A stretch of DNA of 46,271 bases from Bacteroidaceae bacterium (GCA_017647225.1 JAGCLA010000021.1:1-46271), one strand, 5' to 3'; shown: positions 9,348 to 18,162, counted from the first letter of the stretch. Notes: generated by a model not told the origin, from the letters alone. Program-made: numbers and translations.

Positions 9348-9378
9348 AAGCCCTTCCGCTTTGGAGGGGCTTTATTTT
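9348..9378 (+). terminator. Intercistronic terminator or attenuator within the sialic acid operon
   Basis: AAGCCCTTCC (9348-9357) pairs with GGAGGGGCTT (9363-9372), one G:U, loop GCTTT, then TATTTT. It lies between the epimerase and the transporter, so it probably makes transporter expression sub-stoichiometric or conditional. Confidence 0.75.
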
Positions 9379-9404
9379 ACAGCTAACAACAGACAAGAAA
9401 TTTC

Positions 9405-11915
9405 ATGAAAAAAAATCTTTTCCTTTCATTCTTTCTCTGCTCACTGCTCTGCGTAGCACAAAACCGGGTTTCAGTATCACCTGCTGCACCTTTGGATAGA
9501 GCTGTTTCAGGCCACTATGCCGGTTGGATAAATGGCGGATTAAGCATTTACGGCGGTTGCAATTTCCCCGACGTGCCTTGCGCCGATGGCGGACAAAAAG
9601 TGTACTATCCGCGAGCTTATGGAGCAAGCGTACAAGTACCGGGAGGCGTTGTATATTTAGGAGGAATGGACAGCACAGCTTCGCTAAGCGAGTGCCTGTT
9701 CATCAATGGAACAGACGGGACATCTACCCCCTTTGCCTCTTTACCGAAGGCTTTGGATAACTTTGCAGCCACATATCACGACGGTACGCTCTACGTTGCC
9801 GGAGGACAGACCGACGGCACACCCAACAAAGATGTTTACTCCATACCGTTCCCAAACAAAGAGGAGGGGTGGAGCATAGCAGCCACACTACCCGACGAAT
9901 GTCGTCTGCAACCCTGTGTAGCCGTACAGAACACAGCCGCAGGACACGCCCTCTTTGTCTTTGGCGGATATGCCCCAAAAACAGAAGGAAGTGAAGCCAA
10001 GGTACACACCGATGGTGTATATATCCCTGTTGCCGTACTCAAAAAAGGCGGTGCAATACCCACACAATGGAAACGCACATCACCCACATTGGCTTTGGGC
10101 AATAACACCGACAGCAAGCAGGAAAAACCTCTTCAAGCCATTGTCGGCAGCACATGCAGCCCTGTCGGCTACAGCCATGTAGTATTCTTTGGCGGTGTTG
10201 ACCATGACATTTTCCTCAACGCCATTGCCGGCAGACAGGACAGTCAGTATTTGCGCCACGCACCCGAATGGTACAAGTTCCGCAAGGACGTACTGACCTA
10301 CCACACCATAACCGACTCTTGGGGACTCCTGCCCGGCGACAGTCTGTTGGCACGTGCCGGTGCATGCCTTACTCCCGAGGTAGGAGGCAAAGGCTGGAGC
10401 TACAGCGGAGGTGAACTTATGCCGGGTGTACGCAGTACCGATGTCACACATGTTGAAGTAAGCAACGACAAGAGTTTCGGATGGCTTAACTGGACTGTTC
10501 TTACCTTATACTTGATAGGAATGTTGGGCATGGGTATCTATTTTATGCGCAAAGAGAATGGCGCTGACGATTTCTTCAAAGGCGGTGGCCGTATTCCTTG
10601 GTGGGCAGCAGGTATCAGCATCTACGCTACAATGCTGTCGGCTATCACCTATATGACAATCCCTGCGAAGTCCTATACAACCGATTGGACCTACTACCCT
10701 ATGCTGTGGATGATACTGTTAGTCAGTTTTCCTGTCATCAAGTACTATCTGCCCTACTTCCGCAAGCTGAACGTTACAAGTGCCTATGAAATTCTTGAGC
10801 AGCGTTTCAATGTATTCACACGCATGCTGGCATCTACGCTCTTCTGCATTTTCATGATTGTACGCATGGCCATTGTTCTATACCTTCCCTCTTTGGCACT
10901 GACAGCAGTGACAGGAATAGACATATACCTGTGTATAATACTTATGGGCTTGGTAACCATCATCTACTGCACGATGGGTGGCGTAGAGGCTGTAATCTGG
11001 GGCGATGTAGTGCAAGGTCTGATACTTGTTTTCGGTGCCATATTTGCTGTAATATACCTTGCTGTGAGTACCGAGGGTGGAATAGGCGGTTGCATAGACA
11101 TTGCTTTGGACAACGACAAGCTGCGACTGTTCGACTGGAGCAATTCATGGTCGCAAGCCACATGGTGGGTAATCATACTCGGTGGTTTGGCAAACAACCT
11201 CATTTCATATACTTCGGACCAGACCGTCATACAGCGTTACCTCACCACCCCCGACGAAAAGTCGGCCGGTCGCGGTATTCTGGTCAATGGTGTGATGAGC
11301 GTATTCGTTTCCGTAGCTTTCTATATGATAGGAACAGGCCTATACACATTCTATAAGACTCACCCTGTAGAGCTCGACATCACTATGGGCCAATCCGATG
11401 CCATATTCCCATTCTTTATGATGAGCCAAATGCCTGCAGGCGTGGCAGGAGCACTCATTGCTGCAATTTTTGCCGCCACAATGAGTACCATTTCAAGCAA
11501 CATCAACAGTGTGGCGACAGCGTTCACCATCGACTTCTGGAAACGTTTCCGCACCTCAACTACCGATTCGACCCTCGTTGTCGTTGCCCGTTGGGCATCT
11601 GTCGTAAGCGGTATGATAGGACTGTTGCTTGCGCTATTCATGGCCACATGGGATATACAGTCGTTCCTTGATTTCTTTAACGAGGCTTTAGGACTACTCA
11701 CCAGCGGTTTGGGAGGTCTGTTCTTCATAGCCGTATTCATGAAGCGCGTCAAAGGCTATGCGGCACTTGCAGGTTTTGTGGCAGGCGAAGCTGTAGTATT
11801 CTGGATGAGCGAATACACCGACGCAAATTTCTTGCTATTTGGAGCTACCGGTATGGCAGTGAGCATTGTAACAGCATGGTTACTGTCACTTGATTCATAC
11901 TTTAGAAAGAGCTGA
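9405..11915 (+). CDS. Sialate mutarotase (kelch, NanM-like) fused to a sodium:solute symporter
   Basis: An 836-residue two-domain protein. Residues 1-19 are a signal peptide; about 25-355 form a kelch-type beta-propeller with repeated GG-turn motifs (YLGGMDS, YVAGGQTDG, FVFGGYAP, FFGGVDHD), similar to cyclically permuted N-acetylneuraminate mutarotases. From about residue 361 (NWTVLTLYLIGMLGMGIYF) to the C terminus there is an SSS-family transporter with roughly a dozen transmembrane helices, including GADDFFKGGGRIPWWAAGISIYATMLSAITY. The propeller should face the periplasm and supply the anomer that the Na+-coupled symporter imports. The lyase and epimerase genes upstream make sialic acid the likely substrate. 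B. fragilis uses an MFS-type NanT at the same position, so this is an alternative transporter. Confidence 0.9.
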   Translation: MKKNLFLSFFLCSLLCVAQNRVSVSPAAPLDRAVSGHYAGWINGGLSIYGGCNFPDVPCADGGQKVYYPRAYGASVQVPGGVVYLGGMDSTASLSECLFINGTDGTSTPFASLPKALDNFAATYHDGTLYVAGGQTDGTPNKDVYSIPFPNKEEGWSIAATLPDECRLQPCVAVQNTAAGHALFVFGGYAPKTEGSEAKVHTDGVYIPVAVLKKGGAIPTQWKRTSPTLALGNNTDSKQEKPLQAIVGSTCSPVGYSHVVFFGGVDHDIFLNAIAGRQDSQYLRHAPEWYKFRKDVLTYHTITDSWGLLPGDSLLARAGACLTPEVGGKGWSYSGGELMPGVRSTDVTHVEVSNDKSFGWLNWTVLTLYLIGMLGMGIYFMRKENGADDFFKGGGRIPWWAAGISIYATMLSAITYMTIPAKSYTTDWTYYPMLWMILLVSFPVIKYYLPYFRKLNVTSAYEILEQRFNVFTRMLASTLFCIFMIVRMAIVLYLPSLALTAVTGIDIYLCIILMGLVTIIYCTMGGVEAVIWGDVVQGLILVFGAIFAVIYLAVSTEGGIGGCIDIALDNDKLRLFDWSNSWSQATWWVIILGGLANNLISYTSDQTVIQRYLTTPDEKSAGRGILVNGVMSVFVSVAFYMIGTGLYTFYKTHPVELDITMGQSDAIFPFFMMSQMPAGVAGALIAAIFAATMSTISSNINSVATAFTIDFWKRFRTSTTDSTLVVVARWASVVSGMIGLLLALFMATWDIQSFLDFFNEALGLLTSGLGGLFFIAVFMKRVKGYAALAGFVAGEAVVFWMSEYTDANFLLFGATGMAVSIVTAWLLSLDSYFRKS

Positions 11916-11968
11916 TAAACAAGCACATAGAAACCAACAAGGGAAATCCCCTACACACTTTAGGAACT

Positions 11969-12013
11969 CCCCCTGTAACGATTAGGAAATTAACGTTGCA
12001 GGGGGATATTTAT
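11969..12013 (+). terminator. Terminator of the sialic acid operon
   Basis: CCCCCTGTAACG (11969-11980) pairs with CGTTGCAGGGGG (11994-12005) with one G:U, then ATATTTAT. The 3' arm overlaps the -33 box of the next promoter. Confidence 0.8.
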
Positions 12014-12026
12014 GCCTGTACATTTG
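11995..12026 (+). promoter_or_regulatory. Candidate promoter of the Lys/Asn-rich protein genes
   Basis: GTTG (11995-11998), 20 nt, TACATTTG (12019-12026), an exact TAnnTTTG match, 48 bp before the ATG at 12075. Confidence 0.6.
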
Positions 12027-12074
12027 CAACAGAAACAAACAACAACAGTTTATTAACCTTAAAAACTTACAACT

Positions 12075-12500
12075 ATGAAAAAGATGATGATTATTGCAGC
12101 GATGGTAAGTATGATGCTTATTCCTGCACAGATGGAAGCAAACAACAAGGTGAACAACAAACCTAAAGTTGAGTACAAGAACAAAAAGAACGACAAGAAG
12201 TTCGACAACAAATTTAACAAGAAGTTCGACAACAAATTTAACAAGAAGTTCGACAACAAGAAACCGCAAAACAAGTTCGACAACAACAAGAAGAACAATT
12301 ACAAGAAGAACAATTACAAGAAGAACAATTACAAGAAACAGAGCAAACCGGTAGTAGTTGCCAAAAAGCCTGCTCCAATTCCTGCTCCTAAACCAAAGGC
12401 ACCGGCAAAAGTAGTAAAGGTGGTCAATGAAGTAAACCCAGTAAACGCAGTAGCATCAGTAATTGGCCTGGTAGCATTAGCAGCAATAATAGCAAACTAA
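12075..12500 (+). CDS. Small secreted Lys/Asn-rich repeat protein, paralogue 1
   Basis: A 141-residue protein of no family I recognise. It has a signal peptide (MKKMMIIAAMVSMMLIPAQM), then a highly basic Lys/Asn/Phe/Asp-rich stretch with eight-residue repeats (KKFDNKFN) and five-residue repeats (KKNNY), a Pro/Ala/Lys stretch (about 98-112) and a hydrophobic C-terminal tail, VASVIGLVALAAIIA, ending in a polar residue. The layout suggests an exported, positively charged, disordered protein whose tail may insert into a membrane or drive assembly. The next gene is a paralogue with the same leader and tail. No catalytic motif is seen. The promoter and conserved leader suggest it is truly expressed. 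Confidence 0.75.
   Translation: MKKMMIIAAMVSMMLIPAQMEANNKVNNKPKVEYKNKKNDKKFDNKFNKKFDNKFNKKFDNKKPQNKFDNNKKNNYKKNNYKKNNYKKQSKPVVVAKKPAPIPAPKPKAPAKVVKVVNEVNPVNAVASVIGLVALAAIIAN
12195..12260 (+). repeat. 24-bp coding tandem repeat
   Basis: Units AAGAAGTTCGACAACAAATT+TAAC at 12195 and 12219 are followed by a partial third unit at 12243; they encode the KKFDNKFN repeats. A multiple-of-three unit length means copy-number change keeps the frame. Confidence 0.85.
12288..12332 (+). repeat. 15-bp coding tandem repeat
   Basis: Three identical units AAGAAGAACAATTAC (12288, 12303, 12318) encode KKNNY repeats. Confidence 0.9.
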
Positions 12501-12551
12501 GAGAAAAACAAAAAAAGAAAGAACAGAACTAACCTTAAAAAACTTACAACT

Positions 12552-12959
12552 ATGAAAAAGATGATGATTATCGCAGCTTTGGTAAGTGCAATGCTTATCC
12601 CTGCACAGATGGTGGCAAAGAACAGAGTGAACAACAAGGCAAGAGTTGAGTATAACAAAAAGAACTATAACCGAAAGAACGATTACAAGAAGTTCGACAA
12701 TGCCTACAAGAAATACGACAACAGGAGGGACTTTGACAAGAAGCAGGCATATTACAAGAAAAACTACTACAACAAGGTCTATAAGAAAAGAATGCCCCAA
12801 AAACCTAAAGTGGTTGTGGTAAACAAACCGGCCCCACGTCCTCGTCCGTTACCACGTCCACTACCTCCTCGTCCAAGACCCGTTAAGGTAGTTTACAAAA
12901 GTGACCCGGTAGCATCGATAATTGGTTTAGCGGCATTGGCAGCAATCATTGCAGATTAA
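12552..12959 (+). CDS. Small secreted Lys/Asn/Tyr-rich protein, paralogue 2
   Basis: A 135-residue tandem paralogue of the preceding gene. The signal peptide is nearly identical (MKKMMIIAALVSAMLIPAQM), as is the leader DNA (CTTAAAAAACTTACAACT before the ATG). The middle is Lys/Asn/Tyr/Asp-rich without exact repeats, then Pro/Arg-rich (RPRPLPRPLPPRPRP), and the tail DPVASIIGLAALAAIIA matches paralogue 1. Keeping signal and tail while the middle diverges suggests the ends matter for export or anchoring and the middle mainly for charge. The pair probably forms an operon closed by the terminator at 12964. Function is unknown. Confidence 0.75.
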   Translation: MKKMMIIAALVSAMLIPAQMVAKNRVNNKARVEYNKKNYNRKNDYKKFDNAYKKYDNRRDFDKKQAYYKKNYYNKVYKKRMPQKPKVVVVNKPAPRPRPLPRPLPPRPRPVKVVYKSDPVASIIGLAALAAIIAD

Positions 12960-12963
12960 AACA

Positions 12964-13001
12964 AAAAGTGGAGAACAACGGCTTAAACGTTCTCCACTTT
13001 T
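12964..13001 (+). terminator. Terminator after the Lys/Asn-rich pair
   Basis: A 13-bp perfect stem, AAAAGTGGAGAAC (12964-12976) with GTTCTCCACTTTT (12989-13001), 12-nt loop. The remaining intergenic DNA to 13303 is AT-rich and, apart from the feoAB promoter, shows nothing I can name. Confidence 0.88.
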
Positions 13002-13201
13002 CTGTTTGTGGCACTCCACAAACAAGATAATACAATTCATTCAGTTTATTCAATCACATATTGCAAAGATAGTATCCTGACAAAAATCGGACAATCACAA
13101 AATATCACTAAAACAGCATGACTACATAACAACATATATCCATTCACCTCATTTTTCATTATAAATAACCAATAAAAGATGTTTTTTTATAAACAATAAC
13201 T

Positions 13202-13233
13202 ATTGCGGAAGACTAAAAAGAGAACTATTTTTG
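13202..13233 (+). promoter_or_regulatory. Candidate promoter of the feoAB operon
   Basis: ATTG (13202-13205), 20 nt, TATTTTTG (13226-13233), an exact TAnnTTTG match, 70 bp before the ATG at 13304. No Fur box could be assigned by eye in the 5' untranslated region. Confidence 0.6.
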
Positions 13234-13303
13234 CATATAGCAAAAATAAGCGCAAGGAATTGCAGGGCAAGAGAGAGCCCAACTGTAAGAAAACAAACAA
13301 TAT

Positions 13304-15733
13304 ATGAAACTATCGGAGCTGAAGAATGGAGAAACCGCCGTCATTGTACGTCTGCTGGGTCATGGAGGATTCCGCAAACGCATAATGGAGATGGGCTTCA
13401 TACGTGGTGAAAAAGTAAAATCGGTACTCGATTCACCGCTGCACGACCCCGTAAAATACCACGTCATGGGATACGATGTCCTTTTACGTCGCAACGAGGC
13501 TGCGATGATTGAAGTCCTGCCCGAAGAGGAGGCCAAAAAGGAGCTCACTCCTGCACCCACATTCACCTGCCTGACCCTTTGCGACAACTGCAACGGTTTG
13601 AGTTGCTGCAACTGCACCCAACGCAAAGTCGTGACAAAAAGGAACAATGTCATCAATGTTGCTCTTGTAGGCAACCCCAACAGTGGCAAGACCTCTATAT
13701 TCAACGCCCTTTCAAACCAGAACGAGCATGTAGGCAATTATAGCGGAGTAACCGTTGATGCGAAGACCGGCAGTTTCAACTACAAGGGTTACCGTATAAA
13801 CATAACAGACCTTCCGGGAACATACTCAATAGCTGCATATTCGCCCGAAGAGATTTATGTTCGCCGTCACCTGTTTGAACAGACGCCCGACGTAATCATC
13901 AATTCCGTTGTAGCGTCAAACCTTGAACGCAATCTATACCTCACCACCGAGCTTATAGACATGAACCAACGTACAGTCGTTGCCTTGAACATGTACGACG
14001 AACTATTGGCAAGTGGTGCTATACTTGATTACGAGCATCTTGGTGCAATGATGGGTATTCCCATGATTCCCACCGTTGCAAAGAACCGTCAGGGACTCGA
14101 CAGGCTGCTAGACACCGTTATAGAGCTGTTCGAGGGTGAGAACCGCACCATAAGACACATTCACATCAATTACGGAAATATCATCGAAGAGCACATCACA
14201 CCCCTGTCGGTTGAGATGCATAAAGCCAATGACCTTCCACAACAGTTTCCCGTACGCTATTGGGCATTAAAGATGCTCGAAGGCGACAAAGAGGCCGAGC
14301 GCTCGTTGCAGAATTGCTTTGAATTGCCACGTTGGAAAAACATTGCAGAAACATCGGCAAAGAGAATTGAGGCCCAGACAGGCGTTGATGTCGAAACAGC
14401 CATAAGCGGTGCAAAATATGGTTTCATCAACGGCGCGTTACAGGAAACATACAAGCCGGGAAATAAAGACACACAAAAAAAGACACGTCGCATAGACCGC
14501 CTTGTGGCAAACCGTTGGTTAGGTTTTCCAATATTCATTCTTGTCATGTGGCTTATGTTCAGCGCAGTATTTGTGCTCGGAGCATACCCACAGGAGTGGA
14601 TAGAGAGTCTTTTCGGTTGGCTCGGGGATTCCGCCACACAGCTACTGCCTGCAGGAGCACTCCAAGACCTTGTAGTAAACGGTATTATAAGCGGAGTCGG
14701 CAGTGTTGCGGTATTCATACCGCAGATTCTCATACTATACCTGTTCATCTCGTTCATGGAAGATTCGGGTTATATGGCACGTGCCGCCTTTATCATGGAC
14801 AGGCTTATGCACAAGATGGGACTGCACGGCAAGTCATTCATTCCCATGCTCATGGGCTTCGGTTGCAACGTTCCGGCAATTATGGCGACACGCACCATCG
14901 AGAGCCGCAGCAGCAGACTCATAACAGCCCTTATCACCCCATTCATGTCGTGCAGCGCACGCCTACCGGTACTGATACTCTTCACAGGAGCATTTTTCCC
15001 CGACCACGCAGCATTGGTACTTATATGCCTGTACCTGCTCGGTATAGCGGTAGCCGTTGCCACAGCACGCCTGTTGCGCCTTACAAAGTTCAAGAAAGAC
15101 GAAACACCTTTCGTCATGGAGCTGCCACCCTACCGTTGGCCAACAATTCAGGCAACAGTGCGACACATGTGGGACAAATGCGCATTATACCTTAAAAAGA
15201 TAGGAACAATCATTCTGCTATCGACCATAGTCATTTGGTTCTTGAGTTACTACCCGCAACCAAAAGAAAATGTCGGCACCACAGCCAACGATATCGTTTT
15301 AAGCGAATGTAACACAAATACCACAGCTGTTCAGGAAGCAGAGGAAGGGATAAACGGCAACTCATTCATTGGCAGAATAGGTCATTTCATAGAACCCGTA
15401 ATGAAGCCTTTAGGCCTTAACTGGCGTGCAAGCACAGCTATCATAACCAGCATTCCTGCCAAAGAACTTGTTGTAAGTACATTGGGAGTATTATATAGCG
15501 GAAATTCCGAAGAAGGAATAAAAGAAGACATCAAGGTTTCGGGTGATTTCACTCCACGTTCAGCAATATCGTTCATGATATTCATTCTGCTATTCTTCCC
15601 ATGCATCGCGACCATTGCAAGCATTGCCGAAGAGACAAAAAGCAAATGGTGGGCAACCTTCTCAATTGTATATAACACAGCAATTGCATGGCTTTTAGCA
15701 TTTGCGGCATATACAATTAGCGGACTCCTATAA
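13304..15733 (+). CDS. feoB: Ferrous iron transporter, FeoA-FeoB fusion
   Basis: An inner-membrane Fe(II) importer. Residues 1 to about 72 are a FeoA (SH3-like) domain, followed by a Cys-rich linker (CLTLCDNCNGLSCCNCTQ, about 88-105) with seven Cys. The G domain starts near 118: G1 GNPNSGKT, G3 DLPGTYS, G4 NMYD. Then come the FeoB membrane core with the two gate motifs (SGYMARAAFIMDRL and FGCNVPAIMATRTI) and a long C-terminal transmembrane section. FeoA-FeoB fusion is common in Bacteroidota. The Cys cluster between FeoA and the G domain could bind metal or a [2Fe-2S] centre, which is an inference. Followed after 21 bp by a hemerythrin-domain gene, pointing to an iron or nitrosative-stress operon. 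Confidence 0.95.
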   Translation: MKLSELKNGETAVIVRLLGHGGFRKRIMEMGFIRGEKVKSVLDSPLHDPVKYHVMGYDVLLRRNEAAMIEVLPEEEAKKELTPAPTFTCLTLCDNCNGLSCCNCTQRKVVTKRNNVINVALVGNPNSGKTSIFNALSNQNEHVGNYSGVTVDAKTGSFNYKGYRINITDLPGTYSIAAYSPEEIYVRRHLFEQTPDVIINSVVASNLERNLYLTTELIDMNQRTVVALNMYDELLASGAILDYEHLGAMMGIPMIPTVAKNRQGLDRLLDTVIELFEGENRTIRHIHINYGNIIEEHITPLSVEMHKANDLPQQFPVRYWALKMLEGDKEAERSLQNCFELPRWKNIAETSAKRIEAQTGVDVETAISGAKYGFINGALQETYKPGNKDTQKKTRRIDRLVANRWLGFPIFILVMWLMFSAVFVLGAYPQEWIESLFGWLGDSATQLLPAGALQDLVVNGIISGVGSVAVFIPQILILYLFISFMEDSGYMARAAFIMDRLMHKMGLHGKSFIPMLMGFGCNVPAIMATRTIESRSSRLITALITPFMSCSARLPVLILFTGAFFPDHAALVLICLYLLGIAVAVATARLLRLTKFKKDETPFVMELPPYRWPTIQATVRHMWDKCALYLKKIGTIILLSTIVIWFLSYYPQPKENVGTTANDIVLSECNTNTTAVQEAEEGINGNSFIGRIGHFIEPVMKPLGLNWRASTAIITSIPAKELVVSTLGVLYSGNSEEGIKEDIKVSGDFTPRSAISFMIFILLFFPCIATIASIAEETKSKWWATFSIVYNTAIAWLLAFAAYTISGLL

Positions 15734-15754
15734 ACAACGAAAAAGATTTACAAA

Positions 15755-16459
15755 ATGAGCAATAACATCACATTATACAACAAGCGAATGAAAGTCGCAG
15801 ACCTCTTGTCGAGCGACAGCGCGTTGTTATCGATTCTGCAAAGACTCAATATCAAATTGGGGTTTGGCGAAGCAACCGTAGAAGATATGTGCAAGAGATA
15901 CGGAATATCGACAGAACTGTTTCTGATGATATGTAACATCTACTCATTCCGCGACTATGTGCCCCATATCGACACTCTTGACTGCAACGACATCAAGAGC
16001 ATAACGACATACCTGCGTGCTTCGCACAGCTACTACACCACAATATGCTTCCCAACGATACACGAAGGCATACATACACTTGTAAAAGAACTTGACAACA
16101 TAAGCCGCAAACTGATCGACAAGTTCTACGATGATTATGACCGCGAAATAATAAACCATTTCCGATACGAGGAAGAAACGGTATTCCCTTATATCGAGAA
16201 ATTATTTACGGAGCAATCACCGTCCGGAAAGCAATACAGCATAAGGCAGTTCGAAGAGAATCACAGCAACATAAACGAAAAACTCAACGACCTGAAAAAC
16301 ATCATAACAAAGTATCTTGACGAGTGTTATTCGTCGCCACAGCGCTTTGAGCTTCTCAATGCCATACACAATGTAGAGAGCGACCTTCGCAAGCACTCGC
16401 TTATTGAGAACAAGCTACTGATTCCATTGGTCGAAAAACTTGAAAAGAGCCATGAATAA
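15755..16459 (+). CDS. Hemerythrin-like di-iron protein of the RIC (ScdA/YtfE) type
   Basis: A 234-residue protein with an N-terminal ScdA-like helical region (about 11-50; KVADLLSSDSALLSILQRL) and a four-helix hemerythrin domain. Candidate di-iron ligands are spaced as in RIC proteins: His91, His103/His107, His135 with Glu139 (HFRYEEE), His170, and His214 with Glu218 (HSLIE). RIC proteins repair iron-sulfur clusters damaged by NO or peroxide, using a di-iron centre. The usual Cys pair of ScdA's N-terminal domain is absent, so a sensing or storage role is possible. Its position between FeoAB and an overlapping regulator gene fits delivery or sensing of iron or NO. Confidence 0.85.
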   Translation: MSNNITLYNKRMKVADLLSSDSALLSILQRLNIKLGFGEATVEDMCKRYGISTELFLMICNIYSFRDYVPHIDTLDCNDIKSITTYLRASHSYYTTICFPTIHEGIHTLVKELDNISRKLIDKFYDDYDREIINHFRYEEETVFPYIEKLFTEQSPSGKQYSIRQFEENHSNINEKLNDLKNIITKYLDECYSSPQRFELLNAIHNVESDLRKHSLIENKLLIPLVEKLEKSHE

Positions 16460-17042
16460 AGAGACAAAATACAAGGTGGTTCTTATCGAGCCTTCAGAGA
16501 TTGTTGCCACAGGTATTGCCGAGATAATAAACCGCAACCCCGAGTTCAGTGTCGTACAGACATTGAACAACCCCACATATTACAACAGCAACAACGACAC
16601 CGATATAATAATCATCAACCCTACGGTCATTGATTATAACGAAAGGCTCGATATCCGCTCATATCTGGGTGGAACAAGTTGTGCATTGGTAGCTCTCACC
16701 CACAGCAACTACGAGGAGAGCGTATTGCGCCAATACGACGATTGCATAGGCATATACGACAATGCCGCACGCATAATACAGAAACTCAAAAACGCGATAG
16801 AAGAGAATGTCGCAAACCCCAAGAGCGACATCAACGAGCTGTCAACACGCGAGCGCGACATACTCACAGCCGTAGCCAAAGGATTGACAAACAAGGAGAT
16901 TGCCGACGAGTTCAACATATCAATATACACTGTGATTTCCCACCGCCGCAACATATCACAGAAGTTAGGCATAAACAGTATTCCCGGATTAACGGTGTAT
17001 GCAATAATGAACAAGTTGGTCGATATGTCCGACTTCAATTAA
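16452..17042 (+). CDS. LuxR/NarL-type transcriptional regulator with degenerate receiver domain
   Basis: A 196-residue protein with an N-terminal receiver-like fold (about 7-120) and a C-terminal GerE/LuxR helix-turn-helix (LSTRERDILTAVAKGLTNKEIADEF...HRRNISQKLGI). The receiver appears unable to accept phosphate: where an Asp ends beta-3 there is Asn56 (IIIINP), and the acidic pair after beta-1 is replaced by a single Glu (VVLIEPSE). Regulation may therefore be by protein contact or a ligand instead of a histidine kinase; none is adjacent. I chose the ATG at 16452, preceded by AAAAGAG, which overlaps the hemerythrin gene by 8 bp; a TTG at 16440 is an alternative. The overlap indicates coupled translation, so the hemerythrin protein may be its input. 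Confidence 0.88.
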   Translation: MNKETKYKVVLIEPSEIVATGIAEIINRNPEFSVVQTLNNPTYYNSNNDTDIIIINPTVIDYNERLDIRSYLGGTSCALVALTHSNYEESVLRQYDDCIGIYDNAARIIQKLKNAIEENVANPKSDINELSTRERDILTAVAKGLTNKEIADEFNISIYTVISHRRNISQKLGINSIPGLTVYAIMNKLVDMSDFN

Positions 17043-17051
17043 GCCTCAGCA

Positions 17052-17414
17052 TCATTTGCGCAGAGTCTTGTAATGCAGAATGTGAATGCTTACACCAATG
17101 GCAATGGTGATGAAAAGCAGACTCATCCACCATTCCTTTGCCACATAAACAGCACAAAAGAGCAATGTAATCCATACAAGGCTTACCGAAACGATTTTTA
17201 CTCGCATCGGTATAGCCTTATATTCCCTGAAATTACGTATATATTCTCCAAGATAGGGATGCGCCAGCAGCCAGTTGTATAATCGGTCGGAGCTACGCAT
17301 ATAGAGCGTAGCCGCCAACAGCAGGAACGGTGTGGTAGGCAATACAGGAAGGAATATGCCGACAACACCGAGCGCAAGAGAGAGAGTTCCCAAAAAGACA
17401 AGTATATATTTCAT
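17052..17414 (-). CDS. DUF454 (YbaN-like) inner-membrane protein
   Basis: A 120-residue membrane protein with three or four predicted transmembrane segments. It has the family signature LALGVVGIFLPVLPTTPFLLLAATLYMRSSDRLYNWLLAHPYLG in its first half and paired hydrophobic helices at the C terminus. The DUF454 family has no settled function. I use the ATG at 17414; a GTG one codon upstream is also in frame. It converges on the LuxR-type gene with a 9-bp gap, and its own upstream region is AT-rich. Confidence 0.88.
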   Translation of the reverse strand: MKYILVFLGTLSLALGVVGIFLPVLPTTPFLLLAATLYMRSSDRLYNWLLAHPYLGEYIRNFREYKAIPMRVKIVSVSLVWITLLFCAVYVAKEWWMSLLFITIAIGVSIHILHYKTLRK

Positions 17415-17580
17415 CACGCCATTCTCGATGGTGCAAAATTAGCTATTTTATCGTTGGGAAAAAGGCAAAAAGCGCAGTTATTGCATTTTTTTATTCCAAT
17501 TAAACATTTTTTATTTATTTTTTTGTACATTGCGATTGGATAAAGATAAAAAACAGTAATAACCCATAAAATTTACCACT

Positions 17581-18126
17581 ATGAAACGTCCGGTCAACAA
17601 AGCACAGAGTTTGAAAGAAAATTTCTCTTTGTCAATTGGTAAAGTAATGCTTTTGTTTGCAGCAATACTCTTTTTCGGAACAGCTCCGGCACACGCACAG
17701 GTCAAGGAGAAGAATCCCCTCGCAGGCCTATGGCAATTCATGGAGGAGAGCACACGTGCCGATGGTCAGAAAGCATATATCGGCAAGCAGATATACAAGA
17801 CCATTACCACCGACAACAGATATTTTGTCATGTTGGGTATAAACATACCATTAAAAGAGGCCAACAGTGAAAAGACAGACATGAGTACTGTCACTTTCAT
17901 CACACAGGAAGGCGAGATAGAGATGACATCAGACAATACATATCTTGAATACATCAACAAGCACTATCTCGACAAGAGCCTCAACAACACCATTTCAAAC
18001 CTCCGTTTCAAGTTCAACGAGAAGAACCCCAACATTCTTTACATCGAGTACAACATAAGCGGAAACGACGACGGCAACTGGATAAGTGAAGTATGGATGA
18101 GAGTAATGCCATACGGCGCAAGATAA
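17581..18126 (+). CDS. Secreted DUF4488-like protein
   Basis: A 181-residue protein with a signal peptide whose hydrophobic core (VMLLFAAILFFGTAPAHAQ, cleavage about residue 40) follows an unusually long polar N-region. The mature part has the pattern of Bacteroidota DUF4488 proteins, which I take to be lipocalin-like beta-barrels: NPLAGLWQFMEES near the start, TTDNRYFVMLG, EGEIEMTSDNTYLEYINKHY, and a closing NWISEVWMRV. Family assignment is by recall of motif pattern and is moderate. It is monocistronic with its own terminator. Confidence 0.65.
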   Translation: MKRPVNKAQSLKENFSLSIGKVMLLFAAILFFGTAPAHAQVKEKNPLAGLWQFMEESTRADGQKAYIGKQIYKTITTDNRYFVMLGINIPLKEANSEKTDMSTVTFITQEGEIEMTSDNTYLEYINKHYLDKSLNNTISNLRFKFNEKNPNILYIEYNISGNDDGNWISEVWMRVMPYGAR

Positions 18127-18134
18127 GACCTTAC

Positions 18135-18162
18135 AAAGACGGCTCATTGGGCCGTCTTTTTT
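18135..18162 (+). terminator. Terminator after the DUF4488-like gene
   Basis: AAAGACGGC (18135-18143) pairs perfectly with GCCGTCTTT (18151-18159), loop TCATTGG, followed by a T run. Confidence 0.95.
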
